Shown piece after piece: positions 50,184-59,837 of a DNA stretch of 64,000 nucleotides; within the stretch, counting starts at the first letter, position 1; every line of letters begins with the position of its first letter. Under the pieces are notes generated by a model. That model was not told the origin of the DNA, ran no database searches, and saw nothing but the letters and a program-made list of their open reading frames with translations. The position numbers were made by a program, and so were the translations under genes. Source of the stretch: JAGWBJ01 sp034423015. GTDB taxonomy: Bacteria; Chloroflexota; Dehalococcoidia; Lucifugimonadales; JAGWBF01. The DNA lies in assembly GCA_034423015.1 (NCBI GenBank), contig DAOUJG010000055.1, positions 1 through 64,000 of the forward strand, in the 5' to 3' direction.

Positions 50184-50369
50184 ATGAAGTGTGAAGTCTG
50201 CGGCAAGGTCGGAATGTCGGGGAACAACGTCAGCCACTCCAAGCGGCGGACCAGGACTCGTTTCCTGCCCAACACCCACAAGCTGACCATATCGGTGAAC
50301 GGCGCCCCGAAGCGCGTCAAGATCTGCACCAGGTGCCTCAGGACGCACCACAAGCCTCCCCGCTCCTAG
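50184..50369 (+). CDS. rpmB: Ribosomal protein bL28, zinc-ribbon form
   Basis: 61 residues, ATG. MKCEVCGKVGMSGNNVSHSKRRTRTRFLPN is canonical L28; the four cysteines (CEVC near the start and CTRC at about 50) make it the zinc-binding C+ type. Single gene. Its last 4 nt overlap the 3' end of the convergent rpe gene. Confidence 0.96.
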   Translation: MKCEVCGKVGMSGNNVSHSKRRTRTRFLPNTHKLTISVNGAPKRVKICTRCLRTHHKPPRS

Positions 50370-51049
50370 CCCGGCGCCACTCCCTCGATACTCCGCCTCA
50401 GCCTCCCCATGGCAGCATCCACGGATTCGGTGCGGTTGAAGACCGCCGCCCCCGCCACCAGGATGGTCGCGCCCGCTCGCACGGCGTCGGCGGCCGTATC
50501 CGCGTTGATCCCGCCGTCCACCTGGACCTCTGCCGGGTAGCCCCGTTCGGACAGCAAGTTGCGCAGCCGGGACACCTTGTCCAGCGTCTCGGGTATCATC
50601 TTCTGGCCCGAGAACCCCGGGTTTACGGTGCCGATGAGGGCGATGTCCACGTAGCAGAGGACTTCCTCCAGGGACGCAAGGGGGGTGGAAGGATTGATGG
50701 CTACACCCGCCTGGAGCCCCGCCTCCTTGACCTGATGTATCGCCCTGTGCAGATGCAGGCACGACTCGCTGTGCAATATTATGTGGTCCGCACCGGCCTT
50801 GACGAAGTCGGCTATGTACCGTTCGGGCCGGTCGATCATCAGGTGCACGTTGAGGGGCAGGTCGCTGGCCGCCCGGATGCCCTCCACGACCACGGGCCCC
50901 ATGGAGATGTTGGGCACGAAGTGTCCGTCCATCACGTCCAGGTGGAGGTAGTCAGCCCCGGCGCGGGCGGCCTCGGCCACCTGCTCTCCCAGGCGGCCGA
51001 AGTCGGCCGACAGGACCGACGGCGCTATCTTGACCGTGCTATGGTTCAT
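50366..51049 (-). CDS. rpe: Ribulose-phosphate 3-epimerase
   Basis: 227 residues. IAPSVLSADFGRLGEQV (Ser/His start of the barrel), DYLHLDVMDGHFVPNISMGP (metal His/Asp), NVHLMIDRPERYI, GTVNPGFSGQKMIPETL and EVQVDGGINADTA are the family blocks. Interconverts ribulose- and xylulose-5-phosphate. The ATG overlaps the argH stop (ATGA), so it is the last gene of the arginine operon although its pathway is different. Confidence 0.96.
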   Translation of the reverse strand: MNHSTVKIAPSVLSADFGRLGEQVAEAARAGADYLHLDVMDGHFVPNISMGPVVVEGIRAASDLPLNVHLMIDRPERYIADFVKAGADHIILHSESCLHLHRAIHQVKEAGLQAGVAINPSTPLASLEEVLCYVDIALIGTVNPGFSGQKMIPETLDKVSRLRNLLSERGYPAEVQVDGGINADTAADAVRAGATILVAGAAVFNRTESVDAAMGRLRRSIEGVAPG

Positions 51050-52437
51050 GGTACCGCCTCACCACGTGGTCTGCCCATCGCCCGCACTGGGCTGCCCTCA
51101 TCCAGCAGCTCCCTCGCCCGCCTCAGCGCCTCGTCCACCCGCCCGGGAGCGGTGCCGCCGTCGATGTCCCTGGCCGCCACCGAAGACGCGGCGGATATGC
51201 GGTAGACACCCTCATCGAAATGGGGCGAGAAGCGGCGGTACTCCTCGACGGTCAGGTCGCCCAGGGCCTTCCCCCCGGACCCGGCATAGGAGCACAGCTC
51301 CTTCACGGCCCCGTACGCCTCCCGGAAGGGCACCTTCTTCTCGGTCACCAGGTAGTCGGCCAGGTCCGTGGCAAGCATGTAGCTCTCCCCCGAGGCCAGC
51401 TCCATGCGGTCCCGGTGCACGGTCATGGTCGACAGCATCCCGGAGAAGACCTCCAGGGTGGCCTGCAGGGTGTCGATGGTGTCGAAGGTCCCCTCCTTGT
51501 CCTCCTGAAGGTCCCGGTTGTAGGAGAGGGGCAGCCCCTTGAGCACCGTGAGGATTCCCATCAGGTGGCCGTACACACGCCCGGTCTTTCCCCTGGCCAG
51601 CTCCGCGAAGTCCGGGTTTCGCTTCTGGGGCATGATGCTGCTGCCCGTAACGTACCGGGGGGACAGGGTGACGAACCCGAACTCCCGGGAGGACCAGAGG
51701 ACCACCTCCTCTGCCAGGCGTGACAGGTGCATCATGCATATGGAGGCGGCGGAGTGGAACTCGGCGAGGTAGTCCCTGTCCGACACGGCATCCATGCTGT
51801 TGGCGCTCACCGAGGAGAAGCCAAGCTCCGCCGCCAGGAACTCCCTGTCGGTTGGGTAGGGCACGCCGGCCAGGGCGCCGCTTCCCAGGGGCATGACGTC
51901 CATGCGCGCGAGGCAGTCGCGGAAGCGGGACAGGTCGCGCTCCAGCATGTGGAAGTAGGCCAGCAGGTGGTGGGCGAACAGTATGGGCTGGGCCCGCTGC
52001 AGGTGGGTGTAGCCCGGCATCAGGGCGCCGGCATGGGCGTCCGAGACGTCGACCAGGGCGAGCTGCACGCCCCGGATGCCGTCGCAGATGTCCAGAATGG
52101 CATCCTTCAGGTACATCCGCATGTCCAGGGCCACTTGGTCGTTGCGGGACCGGCCCGTGTGCAGCTTTCCGGCCACCGGGGCGCCGATCTTCTCCACCAG
52201 GCGGGCCTCCACGTTCATGTGGATGTCCTCCAGGGAGTCCCGCCAGGGAAACGTGCCCGACTCGATCTCCTCACCGATGGAACGGAGACCCGCCACTATC
52301 ATCTCGACCTCGGAGTCCGAAAGGATGCCTCCGGCCGCCAGCATGCGAGCATGGGCGACGGACCCGGCGATGTCCTGCTTGTACAGCCGCCGGTCGTAGT
52401 GGATGGAGACAGAGTAGCCGTGGCCTTTATCGTCCAT
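51046..52437 (-). CDS. argH: Argininosuccinate lyase, unusual N-terminus
   Basis: 463 residues from ATG 52437, which has GGAGG 8 nt upstream; ATG 52461 is the other option and adds 8 residues. Splits argininosuccinate to arginine and fumarate. The body is typical: YDRRLYKQDIAGSVAHARML, AGKLHTGRSRNDQVALDMRM, MPGYTHLQRAQPILFAHH and the signature GSSIMPQKRNPDFAELARGKTGR with the catalytic Ser. The family's opening WGGRF block is absent with either start, and I found no other frame that supplies it. 81 nt after argG; coupled to rpe by ATGA. Confidence 0.93.
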   Translation of the reverse strand: MDDKGHGYSVSIHYDRRLYKQDIAGSVAHARMLAAGGILSDSEVEMIVAGLRSIGEEIESGTFPWRDSLEDIHMNVEARLVEKIGAPVAGKLHTGRSRNDQVALDMRMYLKDAILDICDGIRGVQLALVDVSDAHAGALMPGYTHLQRAQPILFAHHLLAYFHMLERDLSRFRDCLARMDVMPLGSGALAGVPYPTDREFLAAELGFSSVSANSMDAVSDRDYLAEFHSAASICMMHLSRLAEEVVLWSSREFGFVTLSPRYVTGSSIMPQKRNPDFAELARGKTGRVYGHLMGILTVLKGLPLSYNRDLQEDKEGTFDTIDTLQATLEVFSGMLSTMTVHRDRMELASGESYMLATDLADYLVTEKKVPFREAYGAVKELCSYAGSGGKALGDLTVEEYRRFSPHFDEGVYRISAASSVAARDIDGGTAPGRVDEALRRARELLDEGSPVRAMGRPRGEAVP

Positions 52438-52518
52438 GGGACCGGCCTCCGCAAAGGCCATAGTGATTCCGCGCCGTCGGTCCGAGAGGTTCCTACCGGC
52501 CCGGGAGAGTCCCAGCCG

Positions 52519-53712
52519 TCACTCGTCCCCCTGGACTTGGGACTGGGTCCTGACCGGCAGTCCGAAGATGGATATGAAGCCCTCGGCGGCGCGGTGGTCG
52601 AACTTGTCGCCCCGGTCATAGGTGGCCAGCTCGTAGCTGTACAGGGCGTTGGGGGACCTTCTCCCTACGACGGTGCAGGAGCCCTTCAGGAGGCGTACCC
52701 GCACCGTTCCGCTGACGTGCCTCTGGGTGCTGTCCACGTAGGCGTCCATGTCCCGCCGGTGCTGGGTGAACCACAGGCCATTGTACACGACGTCCGCGTA
52801 CTCCTGGGCGATCCGCGTCTTCAGGCGGACCTGCTCTTTGCTCAAGGTGATGGCCTCCAGGGCCCTGTGGGCCGAGTGCAGCACCACCGCCGCGGGAGCC
52901 TCGTAGACCTCCCGTGACTTGATCCCCACCAGCCGGTTCTCCAGGTGGTCGATGCGGCCCACGCCATGTTGGCCGGCCCGCCGGTTGAGGTGGTCCACCA
53001 GAGCCACTCCGTCCATCTCCTCGCCGTCGATGGAGACGGGCAGGCCTTGCTCGAAGGCTATCTCGATGTAGGAGGGCTCATCGGGACAGGCGCTCACCGG
53101 CCTGGTCCACTGGAAGGCGTCCTCGGGAGGCTCGTTCCAGGGGTCCTCCAGGTCTCCCGTCTCTATGCTGCGGCCCCACAGGTTCTCGTCGGTCGAGTAG
53201 GGGTTCCTGCCCTCGGGCACCGGGATGTTCCGAGCGCGGCCGTACTCGATCTCCTCCTCCCGGCTCATGCCCCACTCCCTTATGGGCGCGATGACCTGGA
53301 GGTCCGGCGCCAGGGCCGCCACGCTCACGTCCAGACGCACCTGGTCGTTCCCCTTGCCGGTGCAGCCGTGGGCCACGGCGTAGGCCCCCTCCCTGCGGGC
53401 CGCCTCCACCATGTAGCGGGCGATCAGTGGACGGCCAAGGGCCGTGGCAAGCGGGTAGACGTCCTCGTAGACCGCTCCCGCCTTCAGGGCCGGGGAGATG
53501 TAGCCATCGTAGAAAGCCGCCTTGCCGTCCACCGTGATGGCGTTGACCGCGCCGATCTGGATGGCCTTCTGACGAGCGGGCTCCAGGTCCACCATGCCCA
53601 GGTCGATGGTCACGGTCACGACCTGGGCATCGTACTGCTCCTGGAGCCAGCGTACGGCTACGGACGTGTCCAGACCGCCGCTGTATGCCAGGGCGATCTT
53701 CTTCTGCGCCAT
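52519..53712 (-). CDS. argG: Argininosuccinate synthase
   Basis: 397 residues, ATG. IALAYSGGLDTSVAVRWLQEQY is the PP-loop ATP site; AVAHGCTGKGNDQVRLDVSVAAL and YSTDENLWGRSIETGDLEDPWNEPPEDAF are the citrulline/aspartate-binding blocks. Makes argininosuccinate from citrulline and aspartate. 24 nt after argD. Confidence 0.97.
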   Translation of the reverse strand: MAQKKIALAYSGGLDTSVAVRWLQEQYDAQVVTVTIDLGMVDLEPARQKAIQIGAVNAITVDGKAAFYDGYISPALKAGAVYEDVYPLATALGRPLIARYMVEAARREGAYAVAHGCTGKGNDQVRLDVSVAALAPDLQVIAPIREWGMSREEEIEYGRARNIPVPEGRNPYSTDENLWGRSIETGDLEDPWNEPPEDAFQWTRPVSACPDEPSYIEIAFEQGLPVSIDGEEMDGVALVDHLNRRAGQHGVGRIDHLENRLVGIKSREVYEAPAAVVLHSAHRALEAITLSKEQVRLKTRIAQEYADVVYNGLWFTQHRRDMDAYVDSTQRHVSGTVRVRLLKGSCTVVGRRSPNALYSYELATYDRGDKFDHRAAEGFISIFGLPVRTQSQVQGDE

Positions 53713-53736
53713 GGTCCTCCTATATTCCTCCCAGGG

Positions 53737-54930
53737 CTATATCTTTCCCAGCGCCGTGGCCAGGCGCTCCACCCCTTCGTCTATCTCGTCGGCGCTGACG
53801 TTCAGAGGCGGCATGAAGCGTATCGCGTTGGGCCTTACCGGATTGAGCAGCAGGCCGTCCTCGTTGCTCTGGGCAACCACCCTGCCGGCGATGTCTCCGT
53901 CGAACTCCAGGGCCACCAGAAGGCCCATGCCTCTCACCTGGGAGATGAAATCGAACCGCGACTTCAGACCCTCCAGCCCGGCCATCAGCCGCTCTCCCAT
54001 CTCCAGGGCATTGGCCGACATGTCGTGGTCAACGATGTACTTGGTCGAGGCATAGGCGGCGGCGGTGGTCAACGGATTGCCCCCGAAGGTGGAGCCGTGG
54101 TCGCCGGGCTCCAGGGACATGCAGGCGTCCTTGGACATGAACGCACCTATGGGCACGCCTCCGCCCAGGCCCTTTCCCAGGGAGATGGCATCGGGCTCCA
54201 CGCCGAACCGCTGGTAGCCGAACAGGCTGCCCAGGCGCCCGATGCCGGTCTGCACCTCGTCCAGCACCAGCAGCAGGCCCTGCTCGTCGCACCACTTCCG
54301 GACCCTGGCAAGGTAGTCCCCCGCGGGAACGTTCACTCCACCTTCGCCCTGCACCGGCTCCAGCATGACCGCCGCGGTCCTGTCGGTGGTCGCCTCCATG
54401 ATCGCCTCGACGTTGTCGAACTCGACGTGGACGAAGCCGGGCGCCAGGGGCTGCCACGCCTCCTGGTAATGGGGCTGCCCGGTGGCCGCGATCATCCCAA
54501 GGGTGCGCCCGTGGAAGGAGTTGTACGCCGTGATGACCTCTTGCGCGCCGTCCCGGTTCTTCCTGCCGTGCTTTCGGGCCAGCTTCGTGACCCCCTCGAC
54601 GGCCTCGACGCCGCTGTTGCTGAAGAACACCTTGTCCAGGCAGCTATTCTCCACCAGCAGCTGGGCCAGCAGGAGCTGCGGTGTCGTGTAGAACTGGTTG
54701 GAGGTCTGCAGCAGAGTCCCCGCCTGGTCCACTATGGCCTGGGTGATGGCCGGATGGCAATGGCCCAGGTTGTTCACCGCCCAACCGGCGCAGAAGTCCA
54801 GGTACTCCTTGCCGTCCACGTCCCACGCCCTGGTGCCCTCGCCGCGGGCGATGACCACGGGCTGACGCCTCACGGTGAACATGTAGTACTGTTTTTCCAT
54901 CTCGATCCAGTCGGCTTTGCTGCGCGTCAT
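53737..54930 (-). CDS. argD: Acetylornithine aminotransferase
   Basis: 397 residues from ATG 54930, with AGGAGAC upstream; the ATG overlaps the preceding stop (ATGA). Class III PLP aminotransferase: LDFCAGWAVNNLGHCHPAI, FFSNSGVEAVEGVTKLARK, YNSFHGRTLGMIAATG, LVLDEVQTGIGRLG and the PLP lysine in AISLGKGLGGGVPIGA (about 250). Context assigns it to arginine synthesis; such enzymes can also use N-succinyl or lysine-pathway substrates. Confidence 0.95.
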   Translation of the reverse strand: MTRSKADWIEMEKQYYMFTVRRQPVVIARGEGTRAWDVDGKEYLDFCAGWAVNNLGHCHPAITQAIVDQAGTLLQTSNQFYTTPQLLLAQLLVENSCLDKVFFSNSGVEAVEGVTKLARKHGRKNRDGAQEVITAYNSFHGRTLGMIAATGQPHYQEAWQPLAPGFVHVEFDNVEAIMEATTDRTAAVMLEPVQGEGGVNVPAGDYLARVRKWCDEQGLLLVLDEVQTGIGRLGSLFGYQRFGVEPDAISLGKGLGGGVPIGAFMSKDACMSLEPGDHGSTFGGNPLTTAAAYASTKYIVDHDMSANALEMGERLMAGLEGLKSRFDFISQVRGMGLLVALEFDGDIAGRVVAQSNEDGLLLNPVRPNAIRFMPPLNVSADEIDEGVERLATALGKI

Positions 54931-57713
54931 TGGCTGTCTCCTATAGCCTGATTGATCCTGTCGAAGGCCTCTTCCAGCGCTTCCAGGTCCTTCTTGAGCT
55001 GCTCGATGGCCTGGGCGGCGGCTTCTATCTCGGGTCCGAGCTGGAACTCGGCTCCCGGCGCGGTCCCCGGCGGCGCCGGCTCCTCGTCCACGACCCTGAT
55101 GGGCTCCTTGTGTCCCAGCAGCAACGCCAAGCTCTGGTCCAGGGTGTCGGACATGACCACGTTCTCGGCGTCGGCCACGATGACCTTCTTCAGCTCGGGC
55201 AGGGCCAGCGCCTGGGCCCGGATGTACAGGGGCTCCACGTACAGCAGCGAGTCGTCCAGGGGGATGGCCAGGAGGTTTCCGCGGATGCACAGCTTGCCTT
55301 CAGGGCAAAGGAGGCTCAGCTCCCGGCCGATCTCCTCGTCGGAGGTGATGCGGCCCTCGATCTGCTCAGGCCCGTCCACCTGGCCCTCGGGGAAGATGAA
55401 GGTCACCAGCTTGCCGTAGTTGTCGCCGTCATTGCGGGCGGCCATCCAGGCCACCAGGTTCTTGCGCTCCTCGCCGCCCGGGGTGAAGGGGAGCAGCAGG
55501 ACGAACTCCTGCTCCTCTTCACCCGGCAGCTTCATGATCACGTAGTAGGGCTCGACCTCCTGGGTGGTCTGCTCCAGGGTGTCCGGCGCGAAGAACACCT
55601 CGTTGGGCACGGCCCACTGGTCGCTCCTGGAGAAGAACTCCTCGGGGTTCCGCATGTGGTAGCGAAGGTTGATCTCCGCCTGGATACGGAAGAGGTCAAT
55701 GGGGTAACGTACGTGGTCCCGCAGCGACGGGTCCAGGTCGTCGATCTCGTCGAAGTCCTTGAATACCTCCGGGAACGCCCCGCGGTACATCTGCACCATG
55801 GGATCGTCGGGGTCTATGACGAACAGGTGGACCGTGCCATTGTAAGCGTCCACCACCGCCTTCACGCTGTTCCGGATGTAGTTGAACCTGTCATCGAAGG
55901 CCGCCGAGTAGGCGAAACGGTCGGTCGTCGTATACAAGTCCTGGACCCACCACAGGTTGTTGTTGGAGCCGATCACCGGGTAGGGGTCGTGGTCCAGCTC
56001 CAGGAACGGGGCGATGGTCTCTATCCGGTCGCGGATCTCCCGCCGGTACTGGATCCGGCTGTCCGACGAGACCTGGCCGCTGATGAGGACGTTCAGGTCC
56101 AGGAACTCCCAGGCAAAGGCGGCCCTCCTGAAGAAGGACCCGAGTCCCACGCCTCCGGTACCCCCGTAGTCCTGGTAGAACTGCTCGCCCTCGGGGCCCG
56201 GGTAGTTGAACTCGTCGGTCTCGCTGTTGACGATGACGAAGCTCTTGGTGTTCTCACCGTAGTAGACCTCGGGCCGTTCCAGGGTGAGCTCCCCGACGGG
56301 AGGCACCTCCGACAGCAGGAACTCCGGCCTTCCCTCCACGGTGGCCTTGTCCACCGGGCTCATCGCCACGCCGTACCCGTGGGTATAGGCCAGCTTCCGG
56401 TTCACCCAGTTCTGGGCATCCTCCTCCAGGTTCTCGGGGAACAGCTCCCGGGCCGCCAGCATCACCTGCCGGTACTCCCCGTTGGGCAGGGTGTAGCGGT
56501 CCACGTCCACGCCAACGAAGTTGTAGTACTGCCGGAAGGTCTGTATCTGGTTGTAGGTGTCCCGCAGGGGACGGTGGTCCCACAGCCTGATGTTGTTGAT
56601 GGTCTCGGGGTTGTTCTGAACGTTTTCCAGGGTGATGTTGGGGCTGTACGGGAACACCCTCTCTTCGATCAGGTCCAGGTTGTAGGCTGCCGCCGTGGCC
56701 TCGATGGCCCTGACGATGAACTTCTCCTCCCGCTCGAACTCGTTGGGGTTGACCCTGAACCGCTGGAACGCCGTCGGGTAAATCCCCCCGGCCACTATGG
56801 CCAGCACCGCCCACAGGGAGAAGGAGGCGATCATCATGCGCAGGCCGCCGTAGTAGAGGCTGACGACGAACCCCACGGAGGACACCAGCGCGATGGCGAC
56901 CAGCAGCCACAGCACCGGAATCCTGGCGTTCACGTCGGTGTAGCCCGCCCCGGGCGCGGCGCCCCTGCCCGAGAAGACCAGCTCGAAGATGTCCAGGTAG
57001 TGGGCCGCCGCTATGGTCACCATCAGGAGGGCGCCCAGGATGGCGAGGTGGCCCCTTATACGAGGGGTGAGCACGAAGGTCACTCCGCGGGTGGTGAATA
57101 CGGCAAAGTAGAACACCCCCACCACCACTGCCGTGGCGATGACCATCCCCATCAACCAGCCCTGGACCAAGTGCAGCACTGGCATGGTCGCGATGTGGAA
57201 GCCCATGTCCCTGCCGAACTGCGGGTCCGCCACGCCGAAGGACACCCTGTTGAAGAAGACCAGGAACGTCTCCCACTGGCCCTGGAGCACGGCGCCGAAT
57301 ACGATGCTGACCACTGCGACGACCAGCACGGCGCCCGCGAGCAGGGCGATGCGGGCCATCTTCTGTACCTCCGGGGGTACGGGCAGCACCGACTCCCCTC
57401 TGGAGAAGCGATAGGCGAAGTGAAGGTTGACGGCGAGCACGGCCGCCATCACGATGGCGCCGCCGAAGAAGAGCCAGACGCGCGTGGTCAGGACCCTCTG
57501 GTACCGGTCCAGGAACCCAAGCTGGTCGAACCACAGCCAGTCGGTGTAGATGTCCTTTACGACGTACAGGACGAGGCCGATGACCACCAGGGCGGCTACC
57601 ACCGCGCCTATGCGGACCATGAGCCGCATGTTCCTGGCCCGCATCTCGGCTAGGTCCACCGCCCAAGGAGGGGGCGGCGCGCCTTCGCCGTTGTTACCGG
57701 TGTTGAAGTTCAT
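54927..57713 (-). CDS. UPF0182-family (COG1615) membrane protein
   Basis: 928 residues, ATG. The first 330 residues hold seven hydrophobic helices (for example RLMVRIGAVVAALVVIGLVL, VWLFFGGAIVMAAVLAVNLHF, IALLAGAVLVVAVVSIVFG). The rest is a large, probably external domain with IRLWDHRPLRDTYNQIQTFRQYYNF, FLRYTHGYG-like KLAYTHGYGVAMSPV and VVDAYNGTVHLFVIDPDDPMVQ, all family landmarks, then a short acidic C-terminal coil. Function is unknown in any organism. It sits 9 nt after argB and overlaps argD by ATGA, so it is part of the arginine transcript here. Confidence 0.93.
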   Translation of the reverse strand: MNFNTGNNGEGAPPPPWAVDLAEMRARNMRLMVRIGAVVAALVVIGLVLYVVKDIYTDWLWFDQLGFLDRYQRVLTTRVWLFFGGAIVMAAVLAVNLHFAYRFSRGESVLPVPPEVQKMARIALLAGAVLVVAVVSIVFGAVLQGQWETFLVFFNRVSFGVADPQFGRDMGFHIATMPVLHLVQGWLMGMVIATAVVVGVFYFAVFTTRGVTFVLTPRIRGHLAILGALLMVTIAAAHYLDIFELVFSGRGAAPGAGYTDVNARIPVLWLLVAIALVSSVGFVVSLYYGGLRMMIASFSLWAVLAIVAGGIYPTAFQRFRVNPNEFEREEKFIVRAIEATAAAYNLDLIEERVFPYSPNITLENVQNNPETINNIRLWDHRPLRDTYNQIQTFRQYYNFVGVDVDRYTLPNGEYRQVMLAARELFPENLEEDAQNWVNRKLAYTHGYGVAMSPVDKATVEGRPEFLLSEVPPVGELTLERPEVYYGENTKSFVIVNSETDEFNYPGPEGEQFYQDYGGTGGVGLGSFFRRAAFAWEFLDLNVLISGQVSSDSRIQYRREIRDRIETIAPFLELDHDPYPVIGSNNNLWWVQDLYTTTDRFAYSAAFDDRFNYIRNSVKAVVDAYNGTVHLFVIDPDDPMVQMYRGAFPEVFKDFDEIDDLDPSLRDHVRYPIDLFRIQAEINLRYHMRNPEEFFSRSDQWAVPNEVFFAPDTLEQTTQEVEPYYVIMKLPGEEEQEFVLLLPFTPGGEERKNLVAWMAARNDGDNYGKLVTFIFPEGQVDGPEQIEGRITSDEEIGRELSLLCPEGKLCIRGNLLAIPLDDSLLYVEPLYIRAQALALPELKKVIVADAENVVMSDTLDQSLALLLGHKEPIRVVDEEPAPPGTAPGAEFQLGPEIEAAAQAIEQLKKDLEALEEAFDRINQAIGDSQ

Positions 57714-57722
57714 GCTCTCTCA

Positions 57723-58544
57723 CTATCCAGCTACTACCATCGTGCCCGTCGGCGAGCCCTCCAGGGAATTCATCAAAGCGCCGGGCTTCCTGCCGTCCAC
57801 CACCTCGGCGACGGGCACCGTTTCCAGAGCCCTGAGACAGGCCGTGAGCTTGGGTATCATGCCGCCCTTCACGACGCCCGACGCCAGCATCGCCCGGGCG
57901 CTCCGGGCGTTGAGCCGCCGCATCACCCTGCCGGAGCCGTCCATGACACCTTCGACGTCGGTCAGGAAGACAAGCCTGCCCGACCCCACGGCCCTGGCAA
58001 GCTCTCCCGCCACCGTGTCCCCGTTTATGTTAAGCAGCGCTCCCGAGTAGTCCGACCCGTCGAGCCGGTGGAGGCCCACGGGCGCCACCAGGGGGATGTA
58101 GCCGCCCGCCAGGGCGTTCTCCAAGGGGTCGGTGTCCACCCGGGTCACCTCTCCCACGTATCCCAGGTCTTCGTCGGCAACCCGGGCCTCCAGCAAGCCC
58201 CCGTCTACGCCGCTGAGGCCCAGGACCCTGGCCCCCAGACTCGTGAGCGATGCCACGAGCTGCTTGTTCACCAGCCCCGTGAGCACCGCCGTGACGATCT
58301 CCAGGCTCTGCAGGTCGGTGACCCTGAGCCCCCGCACGAACCTGGGCATCGCCCCCTGCTTCTCCATCCACTGGGAGATGACGCTGCCCCCTCCGTGCAC
58401 CACTATGAGGCGCACGCCTTGGCGTTGCAGGGCGGCCAGGTCCTGGAGGGTGGTATCGTGGCTGCCGAGGGTGCTGCCGCCAACCTTGACCACGATGGGA
58501 CCATCAGGCACGGCGGGTCCCGTCTCCGTTATTCTCCGTGCCAT
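57723..58544 (-). CDS. argB: Acetylglutamate kinase
   Basis: 273 residues, ATG. IVVKVGGSTLGSH, LIVVHGGGSVISQWMEKQG, LNINGDTVAGELARAVGSGRLVFLTDVEGVM and VKGGMIPKLTACLRAL are the amino-acid-kinase ATP and substrate blocks. Phosphorylates N-acetylglutamate (or its LysW-linked analogue in other lineages; no lysW is seen). The N-terminal kink of arginine-inhibited kinases is not evident, so feedback control is uncertain. 53 nt after argJ. Confidence 0.95.
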   Translation of the reverse strand: MARRITETGPAVPDGPIVVKVGGSTLGSHDTTLQDLAALQRQGVRLIVVHGGGSVISQWMEKQGAMPRFVRGLRVTDLQSLEIVTAVLTGLVNKQLVASLTSLGARVLGLSGVDGGLLEARVADEDLGYVGEVTRVDTDPLENALAGGYIPLVAPVGLHRLDGSDYSGALLNINGDTVAGELARAVGSGRLVFLTDVEGVMDGSGRVMRRLNARSARAMLASGVVKGGMIPKLTACLRALETVPVAEVVDGRKPGALMNSLEGSPTGTMVVAG

Positions 58545-58597
58545 TCCGTAGGGGCCCTGCAGGGCCGGCGGGCGATTCGTCGCCCGCCTGGGCGACC

Positions 58598-59812
58598 CTA
58601 GGTTGTATAGGCACTGTTAAAGGTAACGTACTCTTCACTGAGGTTGCAGCCCCACGCGGTGGCCCGGGCGTCTCCCAGGTTCAGAGAGATTCGGAAGGAC
58701 ACTTCGGACCCTCCCATCAGGGCCACCACTCCGTCCCGGTGGAAGGGGACGGGCCGTCCGTTCTCCATGATGCACACGTCGTTGACGTGGAGGGCAACCT
58801 TGTCCTCCACGATACGGGCGCCGCTGCGGCCCAGGGCGGCAACCACCCGCCCCCAGTTGGGGTCGGACCCGTGGACCGCCGTCTTCACCAGGCTGGAGGA
58901 GACGACGGTCTTCGCCGCCCTCTGCGCGTCCTGCGGCGTCTCGGCCCCGTCCACCGAGACCTCTATCAGCTTGGTAGCTCCCTCGGCGTCCCTGGCCAGC
59001 TCCTTGGTCAGGTGAACGCACGCCTGGGCCAGGGCCTCCTGGAACAGACCCCCGGAGGCGCCCGGCCCGATCTCCGGGGAGTCGGCGCCCCCGTTGGCGA
59101 AGATGAGCACGGTGTCGTTGGTGCTGGTGTCCCCGTCCACGGAGAGCATGTTCAGGGAGGCGTCCACCGCCCTCTTCAAGGCGGACTGCAGGAACGCCGG
59201 CTGGACCCGGGCGTCGGTGGCAAGGTAGCAGAGCATGGTCGCCATGTCTGGGTGTATCATGCCCGCGCCCTTGACCACGCCGCCGATGGTGACGGGCCGG
59301 CCCTCCAGGTCGAAGGAGACGGCAACCTCCTTGGGCCGCGTGTCGGTGGTCATGATGGCGCGGGCCAGCCGGTTGCCGCCGTCCTCTGACATCTCGATCT
59401 GGGGTATGCCGGCCCTCAGGAGACCCATTGGCAGTTCTATCCCGATGACCCCCGTGGTGCCGATGACGACCTGCTCGGGCTCCAGTCCCAGGGTCTTCGC
59501 CGCCACCGCGGTCGTCTCCTGGGCGTCCTGGTACCCGTGCTCTCCGACGCAGGCGTTGGCCACGCCGCTGGTCACCACCAGGCCCCTCACGTTTCCTGCC
59601 TTGACCCGGTCTTCGCACAGATCGACCGAGGCAGACCTGAAGGAGTTGGTGGTGTACACCCCGGCGACGGCGCAGGGGGCATTGGAGCGGAGGAGGCCTA
59701 TGTCCAGCTTGTCCTCGGCATAGGTCTTGATGCCGGCGTAGGTGGCGCCGGCGACGAAGCCCCGGGGCGTGGTGATGGTGCCGCCCTCGACGAACCTGAT
59801 CTCCCCAGACAT
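58598..59812 (-). CDS. argJ: Bifunctional ornithine acetyltransferase/N-acetylglutamate synthase
   Basis: 404 residues from ATG 59812, with TTGAGGGT upstream. GGTITTPRGFVAGATYAGIK, the self-cleavage site VIGTTGVIGIELPMG (Thr at about 185 becomes the nucleophile of the beta chain), SVDGDTSTNDTVLIFANG and the C-terminal LGDARATAWGCNLSEEYVTFNSAYTT are diagnostic. Recycles the acetyl group and so starts the arginine operon. argC is not in the window. Confidence 0.96.
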   Translation of the reverse strand: MSGEIRFVEGGTITTPRGFVAGATYAGIKTYAEDKLDIGLLRSNAPCAVAGVYTTNSFRSASVDLCEDRVKAGNVRGLVVTSGVANACVGEHGYQDAQETTAVAAKTLGLEPEQVVIGTTGVIGIELPMGLLRAGIPQIEMSEDGGNRLARAIMTTDTRPKEVAVSFDLEGRPVTIGGVVKGAGMIHPDMATMLCYLATDARVQPAFLQSALKRAVDASLNMLSVDGDTSTNDTVLIFANGGADSPEIGPGASGGLFQEALAQACVHLTKELARDAEGATKLIEVSVDGAETPQDAQRAAKTVVSSSLVKTAVHGSDPNWGRVVAALGRSGARIVEDKVALHVNDVCIMENGRPVPFHRDGVVALMGGSEVSFRISLNLGDARATAWGCNLSEEYVTFNSAYTT

Positions 59813-59837
59813 ACCCTCAACCGTCCAGCGTATTTGT

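Noticed and set aside
52299..52619. A frameshift supplying the missing ArgH N-terminus
   Set aside because: None of the frames I read between argG and argH encodes WGGRF-like sequence.
54930..57653. A 907-codon open frame on the plus strand opposite the UPF0182 gene
   Set aside because: It is an exact shadow of the real gene with His/Val/Gly-rich composition and no family features; long antisense frames are expected at this GC content.
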